From NCBI RefSeq assembly GCF_016863195.1, contig NZ_BOOK01000021.1, positions 80,800 through 144,799 on the forward strand: a DNA stretch of 64,000 nucleotides, given 5' to 3'. Each line of letters opens with the position of its first letter. Within the stretch, counting starts at the first letter, position 1. This stretch comes from Paraplanobispora takensis (lineage in GTDB: Bacteria; Actinomycetota; Actinomycetes; Streptosporangiales; Streptosporangiaceae). Below, piece by piece: positions 34,136 to 42,969 of the stretch. The notes below the pieces were generated by a model. It had not been told where the DNA came from. It saw nothing but the letters and a program-made list of their open reading frames with translations, and did no database searches. Position numbers and translations under genes: made by a program.

Positions 34136-36022
34136 GTGACGACGGGAACCCGGCCGGTGGGGCGATTCCTCCGCGCGCACTGGCTGTTCGCGGTCGCGCT
34201 GCTGGTCGGCGGCGGGCTGCGCGCCCTGGCCGTGCTCGGCTACCGCCCCGCCCTGTGGTTCTGGGCGGACTCCTTCGTCTACCTCAACGCCGGCCTCGAC
34301 CCCCGGCCCATGGAGTCGCGTCCCTCGGGCTACTCGCTGTTCCTGTGGCTGCTGAGCCCCCTGCAGAGCGTCCAGACCGTGGTGGTGGCCCAGCACCTGC
34401 TCGGGCTGGCCATCGCCGTGTGCGTCTATCTCCTGCTGCGCCGGCTGGCCGGCCTGCCGGGCTGGGGCGCCACGCTCGCCTCGCTCCCCGCCCTGCTGGA
34501 CGTCCACCAGATCCAGCTCGAACACCTGGTCATGGCGGACCTGCTCTTCCAGTTCCTGGTGGTGCTGGCGATCACGCTGCTGCTGTGGAGGCGGCGGCCC
34601 GGCCCCTGGGTCGCGCTGCTGGCCGGGCTCCTGCTGGGCGCGGCCACCGTCACCCGGACCGTCGGGCTGCCGATCATCGCCGTGGTGCTGGTCGCCCTGG
34701 TCATCCGCCGGGCGGGATGGCGGGCCGTGGCCGCCACCGCGACGGCGGGCGTGCTCGTGCTCGGCGGCTACGCCGCCTGGTTCAAGACCGAGTTCGGCAC
34801 CTACGGCCTGACCCGGGGCAACGCCTTCCTGTGGGCGCGCACGATGACCTTCGCCGACTGCGCGGAGATCCTGCCCACCGGCCCGGAGGCCGCGCTCTGC
34901 CCCACCGACCCGCTGGGACAGCGCAAGCCGCCGCCCGTCTACATCTGGGACGGCCAGTCCCCGTTCAACAAGGTCAAGGGCAGCTGGGCCGAGCGCGACG
35001 CGCTCGCCGGCGACTTCGCCGTCCAGGCCGTCAAGGCCCAGCCGGTGGAGTTCCTGCAGGCCGGGCTGGCCGACCTGGCGCACGTCTTCGACTGGACCCG
35101 CCGCGTCTACCCGACCGAGGGAGACCAGAGCGCCTACGTCTTCCCCGACACCGCCGGGTCCCTGCCGGACTCCCCCGCCTCCCGCGGCCGCACCGCCGAC
35201 GAGCTCACCACCGCCTACCAGGGCGAGCCCGGCGACCCGGCGATCGTCGAACCGTACGCCGGCTGGCTGCGCGCCTACCAGGAGCACGGGTACCTGCGCG
35301 GTCCCTTCCTCGCCGTCGTCCTGGCCATCGGCCTGATCGGCGTGCTGACCCGGTTGCGCACCTCCTACGAGGGGCCCGCCGAGCGGTCCGGCCGCGGCGC
35401 CCACCGGGAGGATCCCGGGGCCGGACCCGGCCGCTGGGCCCTGGGCGGCGCGGTCCTGCTGCCGTGGGCGGTCGCGGCCGCGCTCGTCGCGCTGCCGCCG
35501 TTCGTGGCGGCCTTCGACCACCGCTACGTGGTGCCCGCCGTGCCGCTGGCGTGCCTGGCCGCCGGGCTGGCCTTCGGCGCGCGCAGGCCGTACGGGCCCG
35601 ACCGGCAGGACGAGGCCCCCGAAGCGGAGCCGCGCGAGGAGACCCGCGAGGAGGCGCCGACGGCGGTGGCCGCGGCCCCGTCGCACGGCCTCTGGCCGGC
35701 GCCGCCCTCAGCGGCGGCGGACGTGCAGGCGGACCAGGGCGCCCAGACGCTCGTCCCCAAGCGTCCTGCGCACCCTGTTGACGGCGTCCTCGTTCATCCG
35801 CGCCACGAGGGCGCCGATGTCGGCCGAGGGCCCGCAGCCGACCGCGATCCGGACCCGGTCGCCTTCCACGGCCCTGACCCTGATCCGGCTCAGCCCTTCG
35901 ACTTCTTTAAGAGCGACCCCAAGCATCGCGGTCCCGGTCCCGCTGCGGCTCCCCCAGCGCCCCCAGCCCAGGGAGCACAGCAGCCACCGCACGGCAACCA
36001 GCGCCAGTACTACAAGTACTAG
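34136..36022 (+). CDS. Polytopic membrane protein, GT-C glycosyltransferase-like
   Basis: A 628-residue predicted protein with about ten to twelve helices in residues 15-480. An acidic motif near the end of the first loop, [12 protein letters not shown], followed by [12 protein letters not shown], resembles the first loop of GT-C (lipid-linked sugar) transferases. GTG at 34136 has GGAGGTC upstream. From about 35700 on, the frame runs through the antisense strand of the AmaP-like gene and encodes a Pro/Ala/Asp-rich hydrophilic tail of about 105 residues. The natural C-terminus may therefore be shorter, or the stop was lost. Confidence 0.7.
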   Translation: MTTGTRPVGRFLRAHWLFAVALLVGGGLRALAVLGYRPALWFWADSFVYLNAGLDPRPMESRPSGYSLFLWLLSPLQSVQTVVVAQHLLGLAIAVCVYLLLRRLAGLPGWGATLASLPALLDVHQIQLEHLVMADLLFQFLVVLAITLLLWRRRPGPWVALLAGLLLGAATVTRTVGLPIIAVVLVALVIRRAGWRAVAATATAGVLVLGGYAAWFKTEFGTYGLTRGNAFLWARTMTFADCAEILPTGPEAALCPTDPLGQRKPPPVYIWDGQSPFNKVKGSWAERDALAGDFAVQAVKAQPVEFLQAGLADLAHVFDWTRRVYPTEGDQSAYVFPDTAGSLPDSPASRGRTADELTTAYQGEPGDPAIVEPYAGWLRAYQEHGYLRGPFLAVVLAIGLIGVLTRLRTSYEGPAERSGRGAHREDPGAGPGRWALGGAVLLPWAVAAALVALPPFVAAFDHRYVVPAVPLACLAAGLAFGARRPYGPDRQDEAPEAEPREETREEAPTAVAAAPSHGLWPAPPSAAADVQADQGAQTLVPKRPAHPVDGVLVHPRHEGADVGRGPAADRDPDPVAFHGPDPDPAQPFDFFKSDPKHRGPGPAAAPPAPPAQGAQQPPHGNQRQYYKY

Positions 36023-36208
36023 CGCGACCAGCCAGCCCGGCCACGGATCGTCGGCCAGCCGGGCCGGAAGCCCGGGATCCAGGACCGGCTCGCCGGCCGG
36101 CCGGCCGGGAATCCTCTCCTGCCCCCGCGCCAGGCCGTAGATCCCGGCCCCGGCCAGCACCACCCCGGTGACGGCCAGACCGATCCGGTTGCCCATGTAC
36201 GCCTTCAT
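35708..36208 (-). CDS. AmaP-like alkaline-shock membrane anchor protein
   Basis: A 166-residue protein with two helices (about residues 8-25 and 50-75) and a C-terminal domain ([28 protein letters not shown], residues 95-165) similar to the Asp23 partner domain of AmaP. ATG at 36208 has GGGAG upstream. It follows the DUF6286 gene by 67 bp; such pairs usually travel with Asp23/Gls24 envelope-stress genes, which are not present here. Its 3' 315 bp overlap the convergent plus-strand gene. Confidence 0.75.
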   Translation of the reverse strand: MKAYMGNRIGLAVTGVVLAGAGIYGLARGQERIPGRPAGEPVLDPGLPARLADDPWPGWLVALVLVVLALVAVRWLLCSLGWGRWGSRSGTGTAMLGVALKEVEGLSRIRVRAVEGDRVRIAVGCGPSADIGALVARMNEDAVNRVRRTLGDERLGALVRLHVRRR

Positions 36209-36275
36209 CACCACTCCCGCCCACGTGTCCGCCCCATGCGCGTCCGCACCATGATCCGGTCGCCGTCCCCGGGCG

Positions 36276-36893
36276 TCAGTGCCCCCGGCCGCGCAGCCGT
36301 ACCACGACCTCGCCGCCGTACATCGCGCCCACACCCGACAGCCGGTCCCCGACCGCCGTGCCGACCTGGCGCAGCAGCCGGCCCGTCCGCTCGCCGTCGG
36401 CGATCACGATGACCTCGACCTGACGGGACCTCAGGTACACCCGCGCCCTGCCCACCCCGTCCACCGACTCGGCCGCGGCCCGCAGCGTGCGGCGCAGCCC
36501 CGACCGGGTCAGGCCGATCACCGTCAGCGGGTCGCCCGTCTCCAGCGGGACCAGGCGGGTCCGCCCCGGCAGCGCGGCGATCGTCACCATCAGCAGGCCC
36601 AGCGCCGCCAGGGCCGCGGCGGCGGCGGTCACGACGGGGTCCGACCACTTCAGCGCGCCGATCCCGGCCGCCAGCTTCTGGTACGGCACCAGCCCGAACG
36701 GCGAGCCCGTCAGCAGGCCGACCGTCACCCCCACCGTCGCGGACAACGTGACGGAGACCGCCAGGGCGGCCACCACGCCCGCCGGGCTGCGATCCGGCCG
36801 GAGCATCCGCACCGACCTGCGGCGGACGGCTCGGGGACGTTCACCCGCGACGGTGCTCTGCGGGCCCGCCAGGCTCCCCTGGAGAGTAGTCAT
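36276..36893 (-). CDS. DUF6286-like membrane protein of an Asp23/AmaP group
   Basis: A 205-residue protein. A basic N-terminus precedes two helices (about residues 40-65 and 85-110) and a cytoplasmic or outer domain with TVIGLTRSGLRRTLRAAAESVDGV cut to its core GLRRTLRAAAESVDGV. The domain repeats the pattern seen in the AmaP-like gene downstream. It is probably the first gene of the pair and acts with it at the envelope. No strong ribosome site precedes ATG 36893. Confidence 0.7.
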   Translation of the reverse strand: MTTLQGSLAGPQSTVAGERPRAVRRRSVRMLRPDRSPAGVVAALAVSVTLSATVGVTVGLLTGSPFGLVPYQKLAAGIGALKWSDPVVTAAAAALAALGLLMVTIAALPGRTRLVPLETGDPLTVIGLTRSGLRRTLRAAAESVDGVGRARVYLRSRQVEVIVIADGERTGRLLRQVGTAVGDRLSGVGAMYGGEVVVRLRGRGH

Positions 36894-37044
36894 CACGCGG
36901 TCAGGTGTAGCGTCCCGCGGCGCCCCCGCGGGGCCGCGACTCCGGAGCTTGCACGATCCCGGAAGCACGCTGGCGGAAGAATTTACCGCGGGCGATGAAC
37001 GTGAACACTACTCATGTTCGGTGGGGCGGAGTTATCCTGCCCCC

Positions 37045-38238
37045 ATGGACGACCGCCAGCGCTACGACCGGGCCACCGCGCACCTCGATCCCCCCTTCGC
37101 CGTCCTCGACCTCGCCGCCCTGCGCGCCAACGCCGCGGACATGGCACGGCGGGCCCGGGGCAAGCCGATCAGGGTCGCCAGCAAGTCCATCCGCTCCCGG
37201 GCCGTCCTCGAACGCGTCCTGGCGATGGACGGCTTCTCCGGGATCATGGCCTTCACCCTGCCCGAGGCCCTGTGGCTGGTCTCCACCGGGCTGCGGGACG
37301 TGCTCGTGGCCTACCCCACCGCCGACCGGGCCGCGCTGGCCGCCCTGGCCGCCGACCGCCGAGCGGCCCAGGAGATCACCGTCATGGTGGACCGTTCCGA
37401 GCACCTGGACGTCATCGAGTCGGCGGTCTCCGAGGTCCGCGACCGCCACGAGATCCGCCTGTGCCTCGACGTCGACGCCGGATACCTCGCCTTCGGCGGC
37501 AGGTTCCGGGCCGGCGCCCTGCGCTCCCCCATCCGCGAGGCCGACCAGGCCGCCGACCTGGCCACCGAGATCGCCAAGCGCCCCGGGTTCCGCCTCACCG
37601 GCCTGATGGCCTACGAGTCCCAGATCGCCGGAGTCGGCGACGCCCCCGCCGGGAATCGCCTGCTCACCCCCGCCATCCGGTGGATGCAGGCCCGCTCCCG
37701 CCGGGAGCTCATCATGCGCAGGGGCCGCATCGTCCAGGCGGTCCGCCAGGTCACCGACCTGGAGTTCGTCAACGCCGGCGGCACCGGCAGCATCGAGTCC
37801 ACCGTCCGCGAGAAGGCCGTCACCGAGGTCGCCGCCGGGTCCGGCCTGTTCCACCCCCGCCTGTTCGACTTCTATCGCGGCTTCACCGGCCACCCCGCCG
37901 CCCTGTTCGCCCTGCCCGTGGTCCGCCGCCCCGCCAACGGCGTCGTCACCGTCCTCGGCGGCGGCTACATCGCCTCCGGCTCTCCCGGCCCCGACCGCCT
38001 GCCCCAGCCCTATCTGCCCGCGGGCCTGCGCTACGCGCCCGACGAGGGGGCCGGCGAGGTCCAGACCCCACTGCTCGGCCAGGCCGCCGAGGACCTGCGC
38101 ATCGGCGACCGCGTCTGGTTCCGCCACGCCAAGGCCGGCGAGCTGTGCGAGCGCTTCGCCGGCCTGCACCTCGTCGACGGCGACGAGATCGTCGAGGAGG
38201 TGCCCACCTACCGCGGCGAGGGCCGCGCCTTCCTGTGA
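37045..38238 (+). CDS. PLP-dependent amino acid deaminase/aldolase (alanine racemase fold)
   Basis: A 397-residue fold-type III PLP enzyme. The PLP lysine is Lys47 in RVASKSIRS, and the barrel contains DVDAGY and NAGGTGSIEST. The C-terminal domain with GDRVWFRHAKAGELCERF matches D-threonine aldolase/D-serine deaminase-like proteins. A TATCCT box at 37033-37038 lies 6 bp before the ATG, suggesting a leaderless message. An inverted repeat GAACA-N7-TGTTC sits at 37003-37019. The substrate is likely a D-amino acid or beta-hydroxy amino acid. Confidence 0.88.
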   Translation: MDDRQRYDRATAHLDPPFAVLDLAALRANAADMARRARGKPIRVASKSIRSRAVLERVLAMDGFSGIMAFTLPEALWLVSTGLRDVLVAYPTADRAALAALAADRRAAQEITVMVDRSEHLDVIESAVSEVRDRHEIRLCLDVDAGYLAFGGRFRAGALRSPIREADQAADLATEIAKRPGFRLTGLMAYESQIAGVGDAPAGNRLLTPAIRWMQARSRRELIMRRGRIVQAVRQVTDLEFVNAGGTGSIESTVREKAVTEVAAGSGLFHPRLFDFYRGFTGHPAALFALPVVRRPANGVVTVLGGGYIASGSPGPDRLPQPYLPAGLRYAPDEGAGEVQTPLLGQAAEDLRIGDRVWFRHAKAGELCERFAGLHLVDGDEIVEEVPTYRGEGRAFL

Positions 38239-38246
38239 CGACCGGC

Positions 38247-38296
38247 GTCACCGGCGGCCGTCCCGAGCGGTGTCATCGGCGGCCGCTCCGAGCGGC
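38247..38296. repeat. 25-bp tandem imperfect repeat
   Basis: Units 38247-38271 and 38272-38296 share GTCA-CGGCGGCCG and CCGAGCGG cores (21 of 25 bases). They lie just after the aldolase stop, between convergent genes, and may form GC-rich secondary structure. Confidence 0.6.
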
Positions 38297-38334
38297 CCCG
38301 GCAGTGGCGCCACCGGCGGCCGTCGCGGGCGGCC

Positions 38335-38673
38335 TCACCTGCGGCGGCGCCGCCAGAGCATGACCGCCGCCCCCACCACCAGCACCGCGCCCACGCCGAC
38401 CAGCACCGGCGCCAGGTTCGGCGGCTCGTCGGCCCACAGGTCGTCGGGCTCCTCACCGGGCTTGACCGGCCGCGCCGTCACCCCCAGCGCGTCGCCGATC
38501 CGCTCCCCCAGGGAGACGACGAACTCCTTCGCGTTCGCCTCGGCCTGCATGACGGCCCGCCGTGCCACGTTCCGGGGACTCACCCTGTCCGCGATGGCGT
38601 CAACCGTCCGAGCCAGCTCCTCGCGGGTGAGCTCGATCCGGCGCTCCAGCTCCACGGGATCGGTATCCGCCAT
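38335..38673 (-). CDS. DUF3618-domain membrane protein
   Basis: A 112-residue protein. The N-terminal DUF3618 segment (ELERRIELTREELARTVDAI, residues 8-27, then RVSPRNVARRA) is followed by one helix near residues 88-105 and a poly-Arg tail. Such proteins usually occur with phage-shock or YqjE-type membrane genes and have no known activity. It ends 97 bp from the convergent aldolase gene. Confidence 0.85.
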   Translation of the reverse strand: MADTDPVELERRIELTREELARTVDAIADRVSPRNVARRAVMQAEANAKEFVVSLGERIGDALGVTARPVKPGEEPDDLWADEPPNLAPVLVGVGAVLVVGAAVMLWRRRRR

Positions 38674-38784
38674 GGCACTCCTCTCATCGCCCTTGACATT
38701 GATCAGTCTGTCAGGTCCCGACCCCCGACGACACTTCAGCCTGGCCGGTAAGTTGACCCGGGAACGATTCCTCGGAGGAAACCA

Positions 38785-39249
38785 ATGAAACTCGAGCCAG
38801 GCGACGCCGCCCCGGACTTCACCCTTCCGGCCGCCGACGGCACCACCGTCTCGCTGGACGCCTACCGCGGCAAGCGGGTCATCCTCTACTTCTACCCCGC
38901 CGCGATGACCCCCGGCTGCACCAAGCAGGCGTGCGACTTCCGCGACAGCCTCGACTCCCTGACCGCCGCGGGCGTCTCCGTGCTCGGCGTGTCCAAGGAC
39001 ACCACCGCCAAGCTCGCGAAGTTCGCCGAGCACGACGCGCTGACCTTCCCGCTGCTGTCCGACCCCGATCTGGAGGTCCACAACGCCTACGGCGTCTACG
39101 GCGAGAAGACGATGTACGGCAAGACCACCCTCGGGGTGATCCGCTCGACCTTCGTCATCGACGCCGACGGGAAGATCGAGAAGGCTCTCTACAACGTGAA
39201 GGCCACGGGCCACGTCGCCCGCCTGCGCCGCGAACTCGGCCTCGACTGA
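38785..39249 (+). CDS. bcp: Thiol peroxidase, Bcp/PrxQ family
   Basis: A 154-residue atypical 2-Cys peroxiredoxin reducing peroxides with thioredoxin. The peroxidatic Cys45 and resolving Cys50 are in TPGCTKQACDF, spaced by four residues as in Bcp. GTTVSLDAYRGKRVILYFYP cut to YRGKRVILYFYP and the closing LYNVKATGHVARL match. GGAGGAAACC precedes the ATG. Confidence 0.95.
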   Translation: MKLEPGDAAPDFTLPAADGTTVSLDAYRGKRVILYFYPAAMTPGCTKQACDFRDSLDSLTAAGVSVLGVSKDTTAKLAKFAEHDALTFPLLSDPDLEVHNAYGVYGEKTMYGKTTLGVIRSTFVIDADGKIEKALYNVKATGHVARLRRELGLD

Positions 39250-39301
39250 TCGGTACGGCCGGTGCCCGCTCCTGAACTAGGATGGCGCCAGCCGTACAGG
39301 C

Positions 39302-39375
39302 GGGGCCGTAGTCCAACGGCAGGAGACGCATGACTTAGGATCATGACAGTGCGGGTTCGAATCCCGCCGGCCCCA
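39302..39375 (+). tRNA. Unusual class-I-shaped tRNA with anticodon UAG (Leu)
   Basis: Acceptor GGGGCCG (39302-39308) pairs perfectly with 39368-39374, and the T arm GCGGG-TTCGAAT-CCCGC (39351-39367) is perfect. The anticodon arm is CATGA-CTTAGGA-TCATG, giving anticodon UAG at 39336-39338 with T33 and G37. The D stem is weak: GTC pairs with GAC, then a C-A mismatch. The variable loop has only 5 nt, whereas bacterial tRNA-Leu has a long variable arm. CCA is not encoded. Whether it is leucylated is open. Confidence 0.85.
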
Positions 39376-39443
39376 CACATGGAGCACCCCGAGCACGTCG
39401 AGCGCATCCCGCGCGGGACACCCGCCCCGCGCGAGGCCCGTCC

Positions 39444-40103
39444 TCAGGAGGAGGGCGAAGGCGCGGGCGTCGTCGGCGTCCGCGGCGCGGGGGGCGTGGG
39501 ATAGGTGCAGGTGAAGCCACCCTCGATGGGCGTGCACCGGCCGGGCAGGCGCGAGCCGTCCCGGGGCATCGGGATCCCCGGAGCCTGCCGGTGACCGCGC
39601 TCGCCTCCCCGCTCCCTGAAGCCGCGCCCTTCGTCGTGCAGGCGTCCGCGCCCCTCGCGGCCGTCCATGCGCTCGGCGGCGTAGCCGCCGCGGTGGCGGT
39701 CGCCGAAGCCGTCGACGACGGCGACGAAACCGCCGCCGACCAGGGCGCCGATGAGCGCGGCGGCGACGATCTGGAAGGTCCTGCCGCGCGCGGCGCCGGT
39801 GAGGCGGGCGTAGCGGCCCGGGCGGCCCGGCTGCGAGGCCGTGGTCGCCGCCCATCCTGGAGCGCTCCAACCGGGTCCGCCGGGACCGTACGGCCCGTAC
39901 GATCCCGTGGCGGACGGCTGCCCGAACGTTCCCGTTCCCGCGGCCCTCGCCCCCGCGCCGGGGGCCGCCTGCGCACCGGCGGGGCTTGGCCTGTCGCCCG
40001 TGTCACCCGTGACCGGGGACTCGACGGTGTCGCCGTCCCGGCCCGCCGGGTCGCGCGGCGCGTCCTCTTCGCCGCGCGACCCGGCGTCGTTGTGATCCGC
40101 CAT
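39444..40103 (-). CDS. Uncharacterised proline/glycine-rich single-pass membrane protein
   Basis: A 219-residue protein. The first 110 residues are disordered (Asp, Gly, Pro, Ala, Tyr rich, including SYGPYGPGGPG). One helix follows (FQIVAAALIGALVGGGFVAVV, split: about residues 119-138), then a charged Arg/Gly/His-rich extracytoplasmic part and a small Cys-containing end (RCTPIEGGFTCTYP) that may form one disulfide. I do not recognise a family. It lies between the tRNA and a divergent two-component system. Confidence 0.75.
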   Translation of the reverse strand: MADHNDAGSRGEEDAPRDPAGRDGDTVESPVTGDTGDRPSPAGAQAAPGAGARAAGTGTFGQPSATGSYGPYGPGGPGWSAPGWAATTASQPGRPGRYARLTGAARGRTFQIVAAALIGALVGGGFVAVVDGFGDRHRGGYAAERMDGREGRGRLHDEGRGFRERGGERGHRQAPGIPMPRDGSRLPGRCTPIEGGFTCTYPTPPAPRTPTTPAPSPSS

Positions 40104-40270
40104 CACAAACATTCTCCCTTTACTCACCCCGGAGGGTGCTCCCGGAAACCATGGTGCCGGAGGGGGCGTAAGAGCCGCGTAAGCCGTACGGAGATGTGCG
40201 ACCCAGGTCGTACATCGGGTTCCCCCTTATGGGGGAAGGCCCCTGATCTGCGAATACGTAGGGTTGAGGA

Positions 40271-41467
40271 GTGTTCGGTCGATTTCACGCCTGGAGCAGG
40301 CGGCACGGCACGATGACGGACGCCCTGTGGCTGACGCCGTTCGTGCTCACGTGCCTGTTCGCCCTGTGGTCATACTCCACCTGGCCTTCCTTCGATCCGG
40401 CCGCCCCGGTGTTCTGGTGGTACATCGGGCTGGGCGTCGTGCTCACGATCTCGCTTCTGTGGCGGCGGCGACGGCCCCTGGAGGTGTTCGCGGCCGTCTC
40501 GCTGATCAGCTTCGGGCAGTGGTGCGCCGGTCTGGAACCGAGCCCGGCCAACCTGGCGGTGCTGATCGCGATGTACGCCGTGGCGGCGTACCGGCCGCTG
40601 CGCTGGGCGGTGGCGGCGGGGCTGGTGGCGGAGCTGGGGCTGGCGCTGTCGTTCGGGCGCATCCCCACGGAGCCCGACTTCGAGACCTGGGCCAGCACGT
40701 CGGTGTTCGTGGTGGCGATCTGGATCGCGGGGATCTACGCCAACACGCGCCGCCGGTATCTGGAGGGCCTGGAGGAGCGGGCCGAGCGGGCCGAGCGCGA
40801 GCGGGACCAGCAGGCGCGGCTGGCCGCGGCGGCGGAACGCGCGCGGATCGCGCGGGAGCTGCACGACGTGGTCGCGCACAACGTGAGCGTGATGATCGTT
40901 CAGGCGGACGGGGCGGGATACGCGATCGACCGGGACCCCGAGCAGGCGCGCCGCGCGGTGCAGGCGATCTCGGCGACGGGGCGCCGGGCGCTGGCGGAGA
41001 TGCGCAGGATGGTGGGGGTGCTGCGGGCCGACGAGGGCGGGGCGGAGGACTACGCGCCGCAGCCGGGCCTGCCGGAGCTGGAGGATCTGATCGCGCGGGT
41101 GCGATCTTCGGGCCTGCCCGTCGAGATGAGGGTCGCCGGCGAGCCGCAGGAGCTGCCCGAGGGCGAGCAGCTGACGGTGTACCGGATCGTCCAGGAGGCG
41201 CTGACCAATACGCTCAAGCACGGTGGCCCGGGGACCAGGGCCTCGGTGGAGATGGAGTACGGCGTGCGCGAGCTGGTGGTGCGGGTGTCCGACGACGGCC
41301 GCGGGGCGGCGGCGCTGCGCAGGCCCGGCGGGCACGGCCTGGTGGGCATGCGCGAGCGGGCCGCGATGTTCGGCGGGAGGGTCGAGGCGGGACCGAGGCC
41401 GGGGGGCGGCTTCGAGGTCGTCGCCCACCTGCCGGTGGGCGAGTCCGGCGGGAGCCGTGCGGCATGA
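40271..41467 (+). CDS. Two-component sensor histidine kinase, NarL/DesK-type
   Basis: A 398-residue kinase. Four to five helices occupy residues 15-150, followed by a short coiled coil and the HisKA_3 dimerisation domain with phospho-acceptor His198 in RIARELHDVVAHN. The ATPase has TNTLKHGGPG and DDGRGA boxes. GTG at 40271 follows GGGTTGAGGA; ATG at 40313 is an alternative. It overlaps the response regulator gene by 4 bp. The signal is unknown. Confidence 0.92.
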   Translation: MFGRFHAWSRRHGTMTDALWLTPFVLTCLFALWSYSTWPSFDPAAPVFWWYIGLGVVLTISLLWRRRRPLEVFAAVSLISFGQWCAGLEPSPANLAVLIAMYAVAAYRPLRWAVAAGLVAELGLALSFGRIPTEPDFETWASTSVFVVAIWIAGIYANTRRRYLEGLEERAERAERERDQQARLAAAAERARIARELHDVVAHNVSVMIVQADGAGYAIDRDPEQARRAVQAISATGRRALAEMRRMVGVLRADEGGAEDYAPQPGLPELEDLIARVRSSGLPVEMRVAGEPQELPEGEQLTVYRIVQEALTNTLKHGGPGTRASVEMEYGVRELVVRVSDDGRGAAALRRPGGHGLVGMRERAAMFGGRVEAGPRPGGGFEVVAHLPVGESGGSRAA

Positions 41468-42144
41468 CGGGGCGGCCGGTGATCCGGGTGATGCTGGTCG
41501 ACGACCAGGAGCTGCTGCGGACGGGATTCCGGATGGTGCTGCAGGCCCAGCCCGACATCGAGGTGGTGGCCGAGGCCGCGGACGGGCGCGCGGCGGTCGA
41601 GGCGGCGCGGGCGGGCGGGGTCGACGTCGTGCTGATGGACGTGCGCATGCCCGTCATGGACGGGGTGGAGGCCACGAGACTGATCCGCGCGGCGGACGAG
41701 GCGCCGCGGGTGCTGATCCTGACGACGTTCGACCTGGACGAGTACGCGTTCGCGGCGCTGAAGGCCGGGGCGTCGGGGTTCCTGCTGAAGGACGTCCCCC
41801 CGGCCGACCTGGTCAGCGCCATCCGCTCGGTGCACAGCGGGGACTCGGTGGTGGCGCCGAGCACGACGCGGCGGCTGCTGGAGCGCTTCGCGGTGCACCT
41901 GCCCTCCCCCGGCGAGGCGCGGGCACCGGCCCTGCCGGGGTTGACCGCGCGGGAGCGGGAGGTCCTGGTGCTGGTGGCGCGGGGACTGTCGAACCTGGAG
42001 ATCGCCGAGCGGCTGGAGCTGGCCGAGGCGACGGTCAAGACGCACCTGGGACGGGTGCTGGCCAAGCTGGGACTGCGGGACCGGGCGCAGGTGGTGGTGT
42101 ACGCCTACGAGTCCGGACTGGTCGTCCCGCATTCGGCGGACTAG
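41464..42144 (+). CDS. Response regulator, NarL/LuxR family
   Basis: A 226-residue regulator. The receiver domain has phospho-acceptor Asp59 in VVLMDVRMP and TTFDLDEYAF; the C-terminal LuxR helix-turn-helix reads TAREREVLVLVARGLSN cut to core, then EATVKTHLGRVLAKLGL. It is the partner of the kinase upstream. Confidence 0.95.
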   Translation: MTGRPVIRVMLVDDQELLRTGFRMVLQAQPDIEVVAEAADGRAAVEAARAGGVDVVLMDVRMPVMDGVEATRLIRAADEAPRVLILTTFDLDEYAFAALKAGASGFLLKDVPPADLVSAIRSVHSGDSVVAPSTTRRLLERFAVHLPSPGEARAPALPGLTAREREVLVLVARGLSNLEIAERLELAEATVKTHLGRVLAKLGLRDRAQVVVYAYESGLVVPHSAD

Positions 42145-42392
42145 ATGATGTTGCGGCGCTTGTGGATCGCACGGTCGAAGGCGGGTGGGCGCCCGCCTCG
42201 GCTGCCCCGCCGGAGGCGGCCCGCGCCGAAGCGGCCGGCAGAGCACCGGTGGGAGTGACCGCCGACAGCACGGCCGTATCTCCTGGTGTCCGGCTCGGGT
42301 TCTGCTCAGCTCCGGCTCGGTGCTGCCGATAGGGCAGGTGAGGCCAGGTGCCCGCACCTGGGAGCAGAACATGACACCTCCGGGAGGATGCA

Positions 42393-42743
42393 GTGTTTGA
42401 CGGCACGGTGGTACAGATGCTCCATGTCACCCTGGACGGGCTGGCCATGCGACAGCGGGTGGTCGCCGACAACATCGCAAACATCGAGACCCCCGGGTTC
42501 CTGGCCGGGCGGGTGGAGTTCGAACAAGAGCTGCGTGCCGCGATCGAGAAGGGGGACTCCCCCGCACAGGTGCGCCCCACCGTGGCCCGCTCCCTGGAGC
42601 CCACCCGCGCCAACGGCAACAACGTCAACCTCGACCAGCAGACCCTCACCCACATGGACACCACGCTGCGCTATCAGCTGATGCTGCGCATCCTCGACGG
42701 CAAGTACAACGGCATCCGCCGGGTCATCGGCGGCCAGGGATGA
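42393..42743 (+). CDS. flgB: Orphan flagellar basal-body rod protein FlgB
   Basis: A 116-residue FlgB-like rod protein. The N-terminal motif RQRVVADNIANIETPGF is the flagellar rod/hook signature, and NVNLDQQTLTHMDTTLRYQLM matches the FlgB C-terminal helix. The length is close to normal. GTG at 42393 has GGGAGGATG upstream. No flgC, fliE or other flagellar gene follows: 42744-42969 is noncoding, with one hairpin (AGGTGA-N6-TCACCT at 42789-42806). The upstream gap 42145-42392 holds nothing that I recognise. It may be a relic or part of a scattered motility regulon. Confidence 0.85.
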   Translation: MFDGTVVQMLHVTLDGLAMRQRVVADNIANIETPGFLAGRVEFEQELRAAIEKGDSPAQVRPTVARSLEPTRANGNNVNLDQQTLTHMDTTLRYQLMLRILDGKYNGIRRVIGGQG

Positions 42744-42969
42744 TCCTCTGGCGACAGTGATGCCTGCTCGGGCGGCGTTGCGGCGTGCAGGTGAGGAGAT
42801 TCACCTCTCCCAGATCATCACTATAGGTAGCGAACCCATCCAGGGCGTGTTTCTTGGATCTCTGCCATAGCGGGGATCGGCCGGGCGGATGCCCCCGGGC
42901 CCGCCCGTGAAGCTCGTCCGCAGTGGACCGGATGTCGCCCGCCCGGCGGGTACCGGTCCCGGTCGGCGG

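Noticed and set aside
39189..39407. Minus-strand frames reading CGAGGIRTRT and VGPAGFEPALS over the tRNA
   Set aside because: These peptides are a familiar artefact of translating the reverse strand of tRNA genes, not real proteins.
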